Positions 27,993-37,532 of a DNA stretch of 64,000 nt are shown in pieces. The translations under genes and the position numbers were made by a program. Location: NCBI GenBank assembly GCA_022820365.1, contig JAJEFO010000016.1:58362-122361 (forward strand), read 5' to 3'. Numbering within the stretch: position 1 is the stretch's first letter; every line of letters starts with the position of its first letter. Source of the stretch: Silicimonas sp. Its GTDB lineage: Bacteria > Pseudomonadota > Alphaproteobacteria > Rhodobacterales > Rhodobacteraceae. Below the pieces are notes generated by a model that ran no database searches, was not told the DNA's origin, and saw nothing but the letters and a program-made list of their open reading frames with translations.

Positions 27993-28303
27993 TCACCAGC
28001 GCCGGAATTTTGCTCGCTTGATGATTCTATCCGCGCTTTCGACGATTTCGGCAATTGACGCTTTGGGCTCGCAACGCGAATTCGCGCGTTCGTTGCCGAC
28101 GTCTACTTGGGTCGGGTTCTTCTCTGATCCGGCCAAAATGCGCTCAATCAACAAGGCAAGCATGGCGGACAATCTAGCCGCTTCCAGTTCACTTCTTGCC
28201 GGGTTCGATCGAATCCTTGATTTCGACCGAGACTTCAATGGCGGGATGGCGCGCCGATAGGCCAGCCGGAATTGGTTTGCACGTCAATTGGTCTTGCTGC
28301 ATC
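27993..28303 (-). pseudogene. Frameshifted small gene of unknown function
   Basis: A minus-strand ATG at 28303 follows ACGGAGGTGTTCAAG, a good ribosome binding site. The product begins MQQDQLTCKPIPAGLSARHP and runs 37 codons to a TGA. One frame over, the sequence continues ELEAARLSAMLALLIERILA and ends near SIAEIVESADRIIKRAKF. Reading through the shift gives a plausible protein of about 100 residues with a long helix in the middle. The frame change at about 28195-28200 suggests a recent break. I do not recognise the family. Confidence 0.45.
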
Positions 28304-28702
28304 TTGAACACCTCCGTTGTGCGTGCCAGAAAATTGCCACCGGAATGGCCATGAGGCTTATCCGTAAGCGACCTCGCCTGGAAGGGAGAGGCTTGGAAGG
28401 CGAAAGTCCTGAAAGCCCATGCTGATCAGCACGAGAAAGGAGGCTTCCATCCAATCTGCTCGTCATCATGCATTCAAAGCCTGCATTGGAACGCTACCTC
28501 AGTTTCGGGCTCTCGAAGATTCGTTTGTGCGCACGCCGAATGAGGCACGAAATGGGGCGGAGCGTTACGCTGGCGGTCAGGTTATGCGCGGGGAGTCCGG
28601 CATCGGTCTCCATCACCGAAGAAGCCTTGGCGACTTCGATTGCGGCACGGGCCGCGCATTCATCCTCACCGCGAAGGGCGAGGTTTCCTGCGGGGTAAAC
28701 AG
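28304..28702. other. Gene-free stretch upstream of trkA
   Basis: Nearly 400 bases without a supported gene. It marks the right edge of the block between ntrX and trkA and should contain whatever promoter now drives trkA, but no clear boxes were seen. Confidence 0.45.
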
Positions 28703-30082
28703 ATGAAGGTTATCATCTGCGGTGCGGGCCAGGTCGGCGGGCAGATCGCGCGGCATCTTTCGGGCGAGAAAAACGACGTGACAATTGTCGACAAGAATCC
28801 GGATCTTGTACGCAGGGCTACGGACACCTTGGATGTCCAGGGCGTTACCGGACATGCCAGCTATCCCGACGTTTTGCAGCGCGCCGGCGCGAGGGATGCG
28901 GAAATGATCATTGCGGCCACGCATTCCGACGAGGTGAACATGGTCACCTGTCAGGTGGCCCATTCGATTTTCAATGTGCGGCGCAAGATCGCGCGCCTGC
29001 GTGCACAAAGCTATCACGCGGAGATATATTCCGACCTTTTTCGCAAGGATCACATGCCGATCGATGTGGTCATCAGCCCAGAACGCGAGGTTGCGGAGGC
29101 AGCCCTGCGACGTCTGAACGTGCCATCGGCATTTGACACGGGAGTGTTCCTTGGCGGGAAGGCGCAGCTGCTCGGAATCCAGCTGGACGAGGACTGCCCG
29201 GTTCTGGACACGCCGCTCAGGCAATTGACCGACCTGTTTTCGACTTTGAGGGCTCTCGTCGTGGCCATCAGGCGTAGCGGCAGGCTCTTTGCGCCCAGTC
29301 CCGGTGACCAGCTCTTTGCTGGCGATCAGGTCCACGTCATGACGCATTTTGAAGACGTTGCGCGCATCTTGGGGATTTTCGGCAAGAAGGTGCAGCGACA
29401 GGAGCACGTCGTGATTCTCGGCGGCGGGAATGTCGGATTGGCAGTCGCTGAGGCGCTGGAAAGGCGAGCCGAACGTCAGCACGTACGCGTCGTCGAAAAG
29501 GACCTCGCAAATGCCGAGAGCGCAGCCGATGCTCTGGAACGCACTATCGTTCTGCACGGTGACGGCATGAATTCGGAACTCTTGGCGGAGGCTGGAATCG
29601 AGCGTGCCGACGCGATCCTCGCGGTGACCGACGACGACAATACCAATCTCCTGGCTTCTGTGCGAGCCAAGCAGGCCGGGTGTCCGTTTGCCATCGCTCT
29701 CGTCAATGATCCAACGCTGATTCCGTTGATGGATCCCCTGTCGATAGATGCCTACATCAATCCACGCGCGACGACCGTCAGTTCGATCCTGCGTCACGTT
29801 CGCCATGGCGGCCAGGTCCGCAGCGTCTATTCCATCGGGGATGCCGAAGCCGAAGTGATTGAGGCTCCGATCCTGTCGACCTCTTCGCTTTCCGGCAGGT
29901 ATATCCGCGATATCGAGTTCCCGGACGGGGTGATCGTGGGAGCCGTCGAGAAGGGCGGCAGAATGGAGAAGCCGACGGGCTCGACGCGCATTGATGAGGG
30001 CGACGTGATCGTGGTCTTCGCGCTTGCGGGCGACGTGCCTGAGGTTGAGCGCCTGTTCCAGGTCTCGATCGACTTTTTCTGA
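28703..30082 (+). CDS. trkA: Potassium uptake regulatory protein TrkA
   Basis: This 459-residue peripheral membrane protein has two RCK units, each with an NAD-binding loop (ICGAGQVGGQIARHL at the N-terminus, ILGGGNVGLAVAEAL near residue 235) and a TrkA-C domain (the second around ILSTSSLSGRYIRDIEFP). It gates the TrkH channel in response to nucleotides. The ATG at 28703 is used because the homology begins exactly there; upstream codons in frame do not resemble the family. Its stop overlaps the trkH start (TGATG). In related genomes trkA lies just after ntrX, whereas here about 22 kb separates them. Confidence 0.95.
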   Translation: MKVIICGAGQVGGQIARHLSGEKNDVTIVDKNPDLVRRATDTLDVQGVTGHASYPDVLQRAGARDAEMIIAATHSDEVNMVTCQVAHSIFNVRRKIARLRAQSYHAEIYSDLFRKDHMPIDVVISPEREVAEAALRRLNVPSAFDTGVFLGGKAQLLGIQLDEDCPVLDTPLRQLTDLFSTLRALVVAIRRSGRLFAPSPGDQLFAGDQVHVMTHFEDVARILGIFGKKVQRQEHVVILGGGNVGLAVAEALERRAERQHVRVVEKDLANAESAADALERTIVLHGDGMNSELLAEAGIERADAILAVTDDDNTNLLASVRAKQAGCPFAIALVNDPTLIPLMDPLSIDAYINPRATTVSSILRHVRHGGQVRSVYSIGDAEAEVIEAPILSTSSLSGRYIRDIEFPDGVIVGAVEKGGRMEKPTGSTRIDEGDVIVVFALAGDVPEVERLFQVSIDFF

Positions 30083-31587
30083 TGCTTCGGCTTGGCGATG
30101 AGCCGTTCATCGTGAGCCTGATGGGGCTTGCCGGGATCTCGATGCTGTTGCCTGCGGCGCATGCCCTGGCCATCGACGATCACCTCACGTCGAGGGCGTT
30201 CTTCTATGCTGCCCTTCTGTCCGGTCTCCTGTTTCTGATGGTGGCACTGGCAATGAGCGGCATGCGAATTCGGAGCTACGGACGCAGCCACTTGATCTCC
30301 ATCGTCGGCTGCATGGTGCTGCTTCCCGTGATGCTGGCCGTGCCGCTCTCGGAAGCGGCCCCTGAAACGGCATTTATCGATGCGTATGTCGAGATGGTTT
30401 CCAGTCTCACGACGACCGGGTTGACCATTCTGGATTCGGAATCCCTTCCTCCGTCGGCTCATCTCTGGCGGGCGCAGGTCGGATGGATGGGAGGGTTCTT
30501 CATCTGGGTTGCCGCCATCGCAATCCTGGCCCCCTTGAGCCTTGGCGGTTTCGAAGTCACGTCCGGCACTGAAATAGGGCAGCAAGGCCACCTGGCGAGT
30601 CCTTCGGCCAACCCGTCGCTGCGCTTGCGGCGCTATGCATTGCGGCTCTTCCCGGTCTATGGCGGCCTGACGCTGGTGCTCTGGCTCTCGTTGTACCTCG
30701 CGGGCGACAGCGCGTTTGTGGCGCTCTGCCATGCCATGTCCACAATTGCGACATCTGGAATTTCGCCGGTCGGAGGCATGAAAGGAAGCGAAGCCGGCCC
30801 ATTGGGTGAATTCATCATCCTGATATTTCTTGTTTTCGCTTTGTCGCGGCTGACATTTGCACGCGAAGAGCGGCCACGTGGTTGGCGAAGCCTTCTGGAT
30901 GATCCTGAATTGCGGCTTGGATTCCTTCTCGTGCCGGCGGCCGCTGCCTTGCTGTTCCTGTGGCACTGGATCGCGAGCTTCGAGACTGAAGCCGGCATGT
31001 CATTGTCCGGTGGCTTGCGCGCGCTCTGGGGGGCGCTCTTCACGGTCGCATCGTTTCTGACGACAACGGGATTTGTCGCGGAGGAGTGGAACGTGGCCCG
31101 GGTATGGTCAGGCCTGAATGCACCAGGTGTCCTGCTCCTCGGGCTGGCCCTGCTGGGAGGTGGCGTGGCAACTACCGCGGGCGGCGTGAAGCTCCTGCGG
31201 GTCTATGCGCTCTATCAGCACGGTGTGCGTGAGATGGAGAAGTTGGTCCAACCTTCCTCGATCGGTGGTCAAGGCCGGCAGGGACGTCGATTCAGGCGGC
31301 AGGGCGCTTATGCCGCCTGGGTGTTCTGTATGCTCTTTGCGCTGTCATGTTCCGTGGTGATGACCGGGTTTGCCTTGATCGGGGGGCTAGGTCTCGAGGA
31401 ATCCCTGGTACTGACGGTCGCGGCGCTTTCGACAACGGGTCCGCTGATCGAGATTGCCGGCAGCACGCCGATGGAACTGGCCAATCTCGGCGATGCTGCG
31501 TTGGGTCTCCTGTGCGCAGCAATGGTTTTGGGCCGGCTGGAAACGCTCGCCTTGATCGCGCTCCTGAACCCGGATTTCTGGAGATAG
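30082..31587 (+). CDS. trkH: Potassium uptake transmembrane protein TrkH
   Basis: This 501-residue membrane protein has four pore-loop repeats visible as SLTTTGLTI, STIATSGISP, SFLTTTGFVA and AALSTTGPLI, which together line the potassium filter. Many hydrophobic segments surround them, consistent with the 2TM-P repeat architecture. The start codon overlaps the trkA stop, so the two partners are made together. It imports potassium using the membrane potential. Confidence 0.94.
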   Translation: MLRLGDEPFIVSLMGLAGISMLLPAAHALAIDDHLTSRAFFYAALLSGLLFLMVALAMSGMRIRSYGRSHLISIVGCMVLLPVMLAVPLSEAAPETAFIDAYVEMVSSLTTTGLTILDSESLPPSAHLWRAQVGWMGGFFIWVAAIAILAPLSLGGFEVTSGTEIGQQGHLASPSANPSLRLRRYALRLFPVYGGLTLVLWLSLYLAGDSAFVALCHAMSTIATSGISPVGGMKGSEAGPLGEFIILIFLVFALSRLTFAREERPRGWRSLLDDPELRLGFLLVPAAAALLFLWHWIASFETEAGMSLSGGLRALWGALFTVASFLTTTGFVAEEWNVARVWSGLNAPGVLLLGLALLGGGVATTAGGVKLLRVYALYQHGVREMEKLVQPSSIGGQGRQGRRFRRQGAYAAWVFCMLFALSCSVVMTGFALIGGLGLEESLVLTVAALSTTGPLIEIAGSTPMELANLGDAALGLLCAAMVLGRLETLALIALLNPDFWR

Positions 31588-31720
31588 GCGCTTACCGAAT
31601 AGATTAATTGGATGATTCCGCGCAATTGGGGTGGTCATGGACCTCTCGGAACCCCATATTGGACGCCAAAACTTGCGACAGGTCGGAGAAACGACCGCAA
31701 AATAGAAGAGGCTGTGATCC

Positions 31721-31966
31721 ATGGCTACAGACAGACAAAACTTGCAAGATGTGTTTCTGAACCACATCAGGAAGTCGAAGATTTCCGTGACGGTATTCCT
31801 GATCAACGGCGTAAAGCTGCAGGGCGTCATCACGTGGTTTGACAACTTTTGCGTCCTGCTGCGGCGTGACGGCCAGTCTCAACTTGTCTACAAGCATGCG
31901 ATTTCGACAATTATGCCGGCTCAGCCCATTTCACTCTATGACGGTGAAGGACAAGGACAAGAGTGA
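31721..31966 (+). CDS. hfq: RNA chaperone Hfq
   Basis: This 81-residue protein has the Sm1 motif ([33 protein letters not shown]) and the Sm2 signature [10 protein letters not shown]. The hexamer binds small RNAs and A-rich or U-rich tracts and helps pair them with mRNAs. The alphaproteobacterial form is short-tailed, as here. It lies 133 bases after trkH, and its stop overlaps the GTG start of hflX. Confidence 0.96.
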   Translation: MATDRQNLQDVFLNHIRKSKISVTVFLINGVKLQGVITWFDNFCVLLRRDGQSQLVYKHAISTIMPAQPISLYDGEGQGQE

Positions 31967-33240
31967 AGAATCACGACGCTGGGGGCGTGCGCGCCCTCAT
32001 GCTTCATCCAGACATTTCGGGCCTGGGACGGCGGCGTGATCCGGCCTCGGCACTTGAAGAAGCCGTTTCGCTCGCGGCGGCGTTGCCTGGGGTTGCGCTC
32101 GTCGGCGCGGAACTGGTGCGGCTTCAGCGCGTTGCTCCCGGCATGCTGTTCGGAAAAGGCAAGGTTGAGGAAATACGTGCGCTTGTCGCGGCTCGACAGG
32201 TAGATCTGGTTCTCGTGGACGGGCAGGTGAGTCCCGTGCAGCAGCGAAACCTGGAGCGGGAATGGAAGGTCAAGCTCCTGGACCGCACGGGACTGATTCT
32301 TGAGATTTTCTCGGATCGTGCGGTGACGCGCGAGGGCGTGCTGCAGGTCGAAATGGCTGCGCTGTCCTATCAGCGGACACGGCTGGTCCGGGCTTGGACG
32401 CACCTCGAGCGCCAACGGGGAGGCTTGGGATTCGTGGGCGGTCCCGGAGAGACCCAGATTGAAGCCGACCGTCGAGCCATCGACGAGCAATTGGTGCGCT
32501 TGAGGCGTCAACTGGGAAAGGTCGCCAAGACGCGAGGCTTGCACAGGACAGCCCGTGCAAGGATCCCGTATCCTGTCTTGACGCTCGTAGGTTACACGAA
32601 TGCAGGCAAGTCGACGATCTTCAACCAATTGACCGGGGCAGGCGTGCTGGTGAAGGACATGCTCTTTGCGACGCTGGATCCGACCATGCGTGCGCTGAGG
32701 CTGCCCAATTCGGGACAGGACGTGATTCTGTCTGACACGGTCGGCTTCATTTCCGATCTGCCAACGCAGCTGGTGGCGGCGTTTCGCGCGACCCTTGAAG
32801 AGGTTCCGGCGGCCGATGTCATCCTGCATGTCCGAGACATTTCCCATCCCGAAACCGAGGAGCAGCAAAGAGACGTGCTCGCAATCCTGGAAGATCTGGG
32901 TGTCGGCCAGGGGAGTGTCGTCATTGAGGTCTGGAACAAGATCGATCGCCTGAACGGGGATGCACGGTCTTCGCTGGAGACGATTGCATCACGCAGAGAA
33001 AACGCAGTGATGATCTCAGCACTGAACGCGGTTGGGACCGCGCCATTGCTGGAACGCATCGAAGCCGCACTTGATGTCGGGCGAAGCCGTGCAGTGATCG
33101 AGATCATGCATCAGGAAGGACGAAAGCGCGCATGGCTTTATGAACAGCGAGTCGTGGTGGGAGAGATCGAGAGCGAAACGGGGAGCCGGATCGAGGTGAA
33201 TTGGACCCAGTCACAGTCCATTCGTTACTCCAGGCTTTGA
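31963..33240 (+). CDS. hflX: GTPase HflX
   Basis: This 425-residue protein has an N-terminal HflX domain ([31 protein letters not shown]), the glycine-rich linker [16 protein letters not shown] and a GTPase domain with G1 [10 protein letters not shown]3 DTVGF and G4 NKID. HflX binds the 50S ribosome and splits stalled ribosomes after stress. It begins at a GTG inside the end of hfq (GTGA), a standard coupled arrangement. Confidence 0.95.
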   Translation: MKNHDAGGVRALMLHPDISGLGRRRDPASALEEAVSLAAALPGVALVGAELVRLQRVAPGMLFGKGKVEEIRALVAARQVDLVLVDGQVSPVQQRNLEREWKVKLLDRTGLILEIFSDRAVTREGVLQVEMAALSYQRTRLVRAWTHLERQRGGLGFVGGPGETQIEADRRAIDEQLVRLRRQLGKVAKTRGLHRTARARIPYPVLTLVGYTNAGKSTIFNQLTGAGVLVKDMLFATLDPTMRALRLPNSGQDVILSDTVGFISDLPTQLVAAFRATLEEVPAADVILHVRDISHPETEEQQRDVLAILEDLGVGQGSVVIEVWNKIDRLNGDARSSLETIASRRENAVMISALNAVGTAPLLERIEAALDVGRSRAVIEIMHQEGRKRAWLYEQRVVVGEIESETGSRIEVNWTQSQSIRYSRL

Positions 33241-33252
33241 ACGGCAGCGTCG

Positions 33253-35715
33253 TCACTCGTTCGGCAGCAGCCACGTGGTACCGATCGAGCCGGCCCTGGC
33301 AAGTTCCGGATCGAGCACCATCGGGATGTACTCGCCACGCCGCCAAAGTTCGCCGAGATCTTCATAGTGACGGCTCAGCGGGTGTCCGGATTGCCCGGTG
33401 GAAATCACGAAGACGGAACTGTCCGGATCGGCAAAGTCGTACACGCCACGATATCCGGCTCCGCGGCGGTTGAGAAAGGGCTCGGGCCCGACGCCGACAG
33501 TCTGTCCACGAAGCAACGTATGGTCTCCGCCCGAAGTCGACTGACGGATGTTCACGAGGGCTGCCAGCCAGCCGCTTTCTCCCAGTACGGGATGCTTGTG
33601 AGAGGCCTGATGTGCGTCACCCCAGCGCAGTGTTTCCAGCGGCTGGCCATAGGTCTCGTCAATCCAGAGCAGTGCATCGTCAAGCGAGAGTCGCGCGATT
33701 TCCCCGCATGTCTCCACATTTTCGGACTGGATCACGTCGCACCACGCGCTTGCGCCGTCGATGTTCCGGAATACGCGTTCGAGAAAAATTGGCTCTGCGT
33801 TCGGAAACTTGTCTGCGAGCGGGCCGAGTTCATCCCTGATCAGCCTGTCCTGCAGCCGTTGCATCCAGGCCGCGTAGATCAGCGGTTCCGGGATGTGCTC
33901 GTTCATCTCACCGTTCCAGTCGGCCAGGAGATTCAGGGCGTCACGGCGCAGGCGCTCGACCGTGCCGCTCTCCGCAGCTTCACCCGTGAACCAGAGGTCA
34001 CGCGCGACCAATGGCAGCAATGTACGCGCGGTCACCGATACGGCGTCAAGCTGCGCCTCGATGAAACTCTCGCGGGTGTGAACCCTTCGGTTTTCCATCA
34101 GGCGGTGCCATCTCTGTATCCTCTGCGTGTCACCCCAGCGATAGCTGACATGCAGGGGGTAGGCCCGGTTCGTCATCTTGTTGTTCGTGTTTCCAATGAT
34201 GCCGTTGGCCGGGTTCCGGACTTCCGGATTCGTCGAGTAAGGGAGGATCCCCAACCATCGATTTTCTGAATGCCAGCCGGGTGTCGGGATGCGACCCAGA
34301 GTCTGGTTCCTGGCCGATCTTCGTGGCATCGCACCAATGACCTTCAGCGCGACCTCCTCAAGGTCGGCGACAACGAGATTCTGCGGCGGTGCAACGAAAT
34401 CCTCGCCCGCCGCGATTGCCTCGTCTATATTTCCGGCCCGCATGATTCCCATCATCGCTTGCGCCGACGTGTCTGCGTCACCCAATGCAGTCCACGCGAG
34501 GGCGGCGACATGACCGGGCGGCACGATGGATTCCAGATCGTAGCTGGAATTGGACAGGATCGGGCCGTTTTCGCTCCATCTCAACGTGACGGTCACGGGT
34601 TCTGAATTCTTCACGTTTATGATTGAAGGACGCGATTCGAGCCGCTTCCATCCGTCAGGCGTCAGAACTTCTTCCGGGTCGTCGGGATTCAGCCTTTCCA
34701 GGAAGATGTCCTGATCGTCGGCATAAGCATAGGTGAGACCCCAGCCATGGCGCGCGGACCGGCCAGTGAGCACGACTGGCATGCCGGGGATTGTCCCGCC
34801 GATCACGCCGCCCGTGGCCAGTTCCAGCCGCGCAAGATACCAGATTGACGGAGCCGTGAGCTCGAGATGCGGGTCGTTTGCGAGAAGTGTGCCGCCTGCT
34901 GCCGACCTCTCCGGTGCCGCTGCCCAGGCGTTCGATGCGCCTTCTGCTCCGGGCTTCGCGAAGGGTGAAAGCGGACTGTCGGATACAGAGGCCGTTGCAT
35001 GCCGAGGTACGCGGGTGCCAAAGAGTGTCGCAAAATCGGCAGTGGCGGTCATGCTGTCATCGGGTATGTCGGGAAGGAGATCAAGCACGCGCGCCTCCGG
35101 CAGTATGTTGGAAATCTGCGTGCGCAGCACTTCCGCACCAAGGTGCCCGGAAAGCCGCAAGGCCATCAATTTTCCAATGACGATCGAATCGGCGGGTTGC
35201 CACAGCGCGATCACGGGTTCGAACAACCAGAACTCGGGTGCCCCTCGTCCTCGCGTGCCGGACTTGACTTCGGCCAGCCAGGCGTTGACCCCTGCAGCAT
35301 ATGCCTCAAGTGCCCGGCGCGTGTAGGCATCCTGCGCCTCAAACGAGGCAGCCGCCTGAGAATAGAAATCCAGCCTCCGTATCAGTTCGTCGATCTGCAG
35401 CGTACGGGATCCGAAAATCTCTGAGAGCTGTCCCTGGGCCGTGCGTCGCAACATGGACATTTGCCACAACCTGTCTTGGGCGTGAGCAAGGCCGAGACCG
35501 AAAAACACGTCCTCGTCGGTTTCGCCAAAGATATGCGGAACGCTTGCGTTGTCGCGCACGATCTCGACGGGAGCAGTGATCCCCGCAACCGTCAGGGTTT
35601 CCGAGTAGTCAGGAATTGAACGAAACAGGAGCCAGTACAGACTCGCGGAAAGCAACACTCCCAACGCCAGTAGCCCGGCAACGATTCGAGTAAGCCAGCG
35701 AAAGAGAGCGACCAT
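33253..35715 (-). CDS. Penicillin acylase family protein, membrane-anchored
   Basis: This 820-residue Ntn-hydrolase has one N-terminal membrane segment (IVAGLLALGVLLSASLYWLL), an alpha-chain region (DNASVPHIFGETDEDVFFGL, AHAQDRLWQM), and the self-cleavage site GASNAW, whose serine becomes the N-terminal nucleophile of the beta chain, followed by LLANDPHLEL. The C-terminal half keeps family motifs such as GIIGNTNNKM. Relatives hydrolyse beta-lactam side chains or acyl-homoserine lactones; the actual substrate is unknown. It faces hflX with 12 bases between their stop codons and is divergent from the dehydrogenase gene at 35795. Confidence 0.9.
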   Translation of the reverse strand: MVALFRWLTRIVAGLLALGVLLSASLYWLLFRSIPDYSETLTVAGITAPVEIVRDNASVPHIFGETDEDVFFGLGLAHAQDRLWQMSMLRRTAQGQLSEIFGSRTLQIDELIRRLDFYSQAAASFEAQDAYTRRALEAYAAGVNAWLAEVKSGTRGRGAPEFWLFEPVIALWQPADSIVIGKLMALRLSGHLGAEVLRTQISNILPEARVLDLLPDIPDDSMTATADFATLFGTRVPRHATASVSDSPLSPFAKPGAEGASNAWAAAPERSAAGGTLLANDPHLELTAPSIWYLARLELATGGVIGGTIPGMPVVLTGRSARHGWGLTYAYADDQDIFLERLNPDDPEEVLTPDGWKRLESRPSIINVKNSEPVTVTLRWSENGPILSNSSYDLESIVPPGHVAALAWTALGDADTSAQAMMGIMRAGNIDEAIAAGEDFVAPPQNLVVADLEEVALKVIGAMPRRSARNQTLGRIPTPGWHSENRWLGILPYSTNPEVRNPANGIIGNTNNKMTNRAYPLHVSYRWGDTQRIQRWHRLMENRRVHTRESFIEAQLDAVSVTARTLLPLVARDLWFTGEAAESGTVERLRRDALNLLADWNGEMNEHIPEPLIYAAWMQRLQDRLIRDELGPLADKFPNAEPIFLERVFRNIDGASAWCDVIQSENVETCGEIARLSLDDALLWIDETYGQPLETLRWGDAHQASHKHPVLGESGWLAALVNIRQSTSGGDHTLLRGQTVGVGPEPFLNRRGAGYRGVYDFADPDSSVFVISTGQSGHPLSRHYEDLGELWRRGEYIPMVLDPELARAGSIGTTWLLPNE

Positions 35716-35794
35716 GAGAGCCTTGTTGACTGCGCCCGCCGGTGCGGTAGGAAATGCGGCAAGCGAAGATTAGGCCGGAGCGAAGGGGGATTCC

Positions 35795-36667
35795 ATGGCA
35801 AATTGCGCGTTCATAGGGCTCGGTGTCATGGGGTATCCGATGGCGGGTCACCTCGCTGCCGCAGGACACAAAGTTACCGTCTACAACCGGACCGGAGCCA
35901 AGGCCGAGGCTTGGGCCAAAGAGCATGGCGGCGATTTCCGTGCTACGCCTGGTGAAGCGGCTGAAGGCGCGGACTTTGTCATGGCCTGCGTCGGGAATGA
36001 CGACGATTTGCGCTCGGTTTGCCTGGGAGAAAGCGGGGCCTTTGCGGGAATGTCCGCGGGGTCGATTTTCGTGGACCACACTACGGTTTCCGCCGCCGTC
36101 ACGCGCCAGCTTTGCGGGGTGGCCGAAGAACTCGACCTGTCCTTCGTGGATGCACCGATTAGCGGCGGGCAGGCAGGAGCAGAAAACGGCCAGCTTTCGA
36201 TCATGTGCGGAGGTGACGGGGACGTGTTCCGTCGAGCGGAACCGGTCATGCAGGCCTATGCACGGATCTGTCGCAGGATCGGGGAAAGCGGTTCAGGCCA
36301 GTTGACGAAGATGGCAAACCAGATTGCGATCGCGGGTCTTGTCCAGGCGCTGTCCGAGGCGCTTCACTTTGCCGAGAAGGCGGGCCTTGATGGGCGTGCG
36401 GTGGTCGAGGTCATCAGCCAGGGTGCCGCCGGCTCCTGGCAGATGTCAAATCGTCACGAGACCATGCTCGACGATCATTTCGAACACGGTTTTGCCGTGG
36501 ACTGGATGCGGAAGGATCTTGACATCTGCCTGGCTGCCGCGAACGAGTTCGGTGCAAGCCTTCCGGTGACGGCATTGGTCGACCAGTTCTACAAGGAAGT
36601 GCAGAAGATGGGCGGAGGGCGGTGGGACACCTCCAGCCTGTTCAAGCGCCTTCGGGAACTTGACTGA
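35795..36667 (+). CDS. Beta-hydroxyacid dehydrogenase (3-hydroxyisobutyrate dehydrogenase family)
   Basis: This 290-residue enzyme has the Rossmann motif FIGLGVMGYPMAGHL, the substrate-binding DAPISGGQAGAENGQLSI and the catalytic lysine in GQLTKMANQ. Members oxidise or reduce 3-hydroxyisobutyrate, glyoxylate, tartronate semialdehyde or similar acids; the exact substrate is not decided by these motifs. The gene stands alone between a divergent hydrolase and a convergent lipoprotein gene. A hairpin covers its stop codon. Confidence 0.92.
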   Translation: MANCAFIGLGVMGYPMAGHLAAAGHKVTVYNRTGAKAEAWAKEHGGDFRATPGEAAEGADFVMACVGNDDDLRSVCLGESGAFAGMSAGSIFVDHTTVSAAVTRQLCGVAEELDLSFVDAPISGGQAGAENGQLSIMCGGDGDVFRRAEPVMQAYARICRRIGESGSGQLTKMANQIAIAGLVQALSEALHFAEKAGLDGRAVVEVISQGAAGSWQMSNRHETMLDDHFEHGFAVDWMRKDLDICLAAANEFGASLPVTALVDQFYKEVQKMGGGRWDTSSLFKRLRELD

Positions 36668-36680
36668 AGGTCAAGTTCCC
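36654..36680 (+). terminator. Hairpin overlapping the dehydrogenase stop codon
   Basis: Perfect 10-bp arms (GGGAACTTGA at 36654-36663, TCAAGTTCCC at 36671-36680) enclose a 7-base loop that contains the TGA stop. There is no T-run, so termination would be weak or Rho-assisted. Placed between convergent genes, it could act for both strands. Confidence 0.55.
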
Positions 36681-36714
36681 TGCACCCTTCGGATCCGGCA
36701 GCGAATGGTGAGCG

Positions 36715-37269
36715 TCAGGGAATGATCCGCGTGTATTTCGTGCCTGTCACGGATGCTCCGGCAAGCAGTCCTGCCTGTCCGAATACAATTCCGATTATCG
36801 GGGCGAGTGCAGTGGTGGTTTCGGCGCCTATATTGCCAGCGATGCCTTTGGAGGCGTATTCGATGTCCGCGCCTGCGGCCCATCCCTGAGAAGCGCGGAA
36901 ATCCGAGAGCGCCTCCTCCGTCATGAAGAACAGGATATGCGCATATTGTTGCGCGCCTGCCTGGAGCCCGAAGCTGGCTTGCGTCGCCGAGTAATAGTCC
37001 ACGGTGGCGTCGTTGATCCTGAGTGCCCCGCGTCCATACGCGCCGCCGTACAGGAAGCTTGCTTCCGTCACCAACGGCATGACAAGCATACCTGCCGCCT
37101 TGTCGCGGAGTTCCCTGGTACCGGGATGGCTCGAGTCAATAAATTCGAGCGCTGCATCTGCGCGCGCATCGACTTTCGCAGCACCGCTTCGTCCGCCACT
37201 GCTGCAGGCGGACAATGCAAGAGTTGCGGCGGCACCCGATAGCAGGGTGCGACGGGGGATGGATAACAT
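36715..37269 (-). CDS. SYLF (YSC84) domain lipoprotein
   Basis: This protein of about 184 residues starts with a lipoprotein signal (RRTLLSGAAATLALSACSSG, cysteine at the lipobox). The body has the SYLF/YSC84 features AAGMLVMPLVTEASFLYGGA, YYSATQASFGLQAGAQQY and a glycine- and alanine-rich C-terminus. Eukaryotic SYLF proteins bind phosphoinositides; bacterial versions are envelope lipoproteins of unknown role. The ATG at 37269 is preferred over one five codons upstream because the charged lead fits better. It stands alone, downstream of metF on the same strand. Confidence 0.85.
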   Translation of the reverse strand: MLSIPRRTLLSGAAATLALSACSSGGRSGAAKVDARADAALEFIDSSHPGTRELRDKAAGMLVMPLVTEASFLYGGAYGRGALRINDATVDYYSATQASFGLQAGAQQYAHILFFMTEEALSDFRASQGWAAGADIEYASKGIAGNIGAETTTALAPIIGIVFGQAGLLAGASVTGTKYTRIIP

Positions 37270-37502
37270 GGAATCTGCCCTCACTTGGCTGTTGCCTCAT
37301 TGATGGCCTTCGTGGCCATTCTTGTTGCCACCATAGAAGTTGATGCTCCGAAAGTCACTTCAAAATTTCGACATTGCGCAGTCTCCTGGGTCTGCCTTGG
37401 AGGCGTTCAGGGAGTGACCCGTCCGCTTGTCAATTCGATTGAGCATACGCACTTCTGCCACCGAAAGCCGGCCGAAGCGTGCCGGATGCCGCTGCACGGA
37501 GT

Positions 37503-37532
37503 GCCTGAGGGCGGCTCGCCCGTCTTTCAGGC
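37503..37532 (-). terminator. Possible terminator hairpin at the end of metF
   Basis: Outer arms GCCTGA (37503-37508) and TCAGGC (37527-37532) and inner arms GGGCG (37509-37513) and CGCCC (37517-37521) form a bulged hairpin that includes the metF stop codon. The lack of a U-run makes a strong terminator uncertain. Confidence 0.4.
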
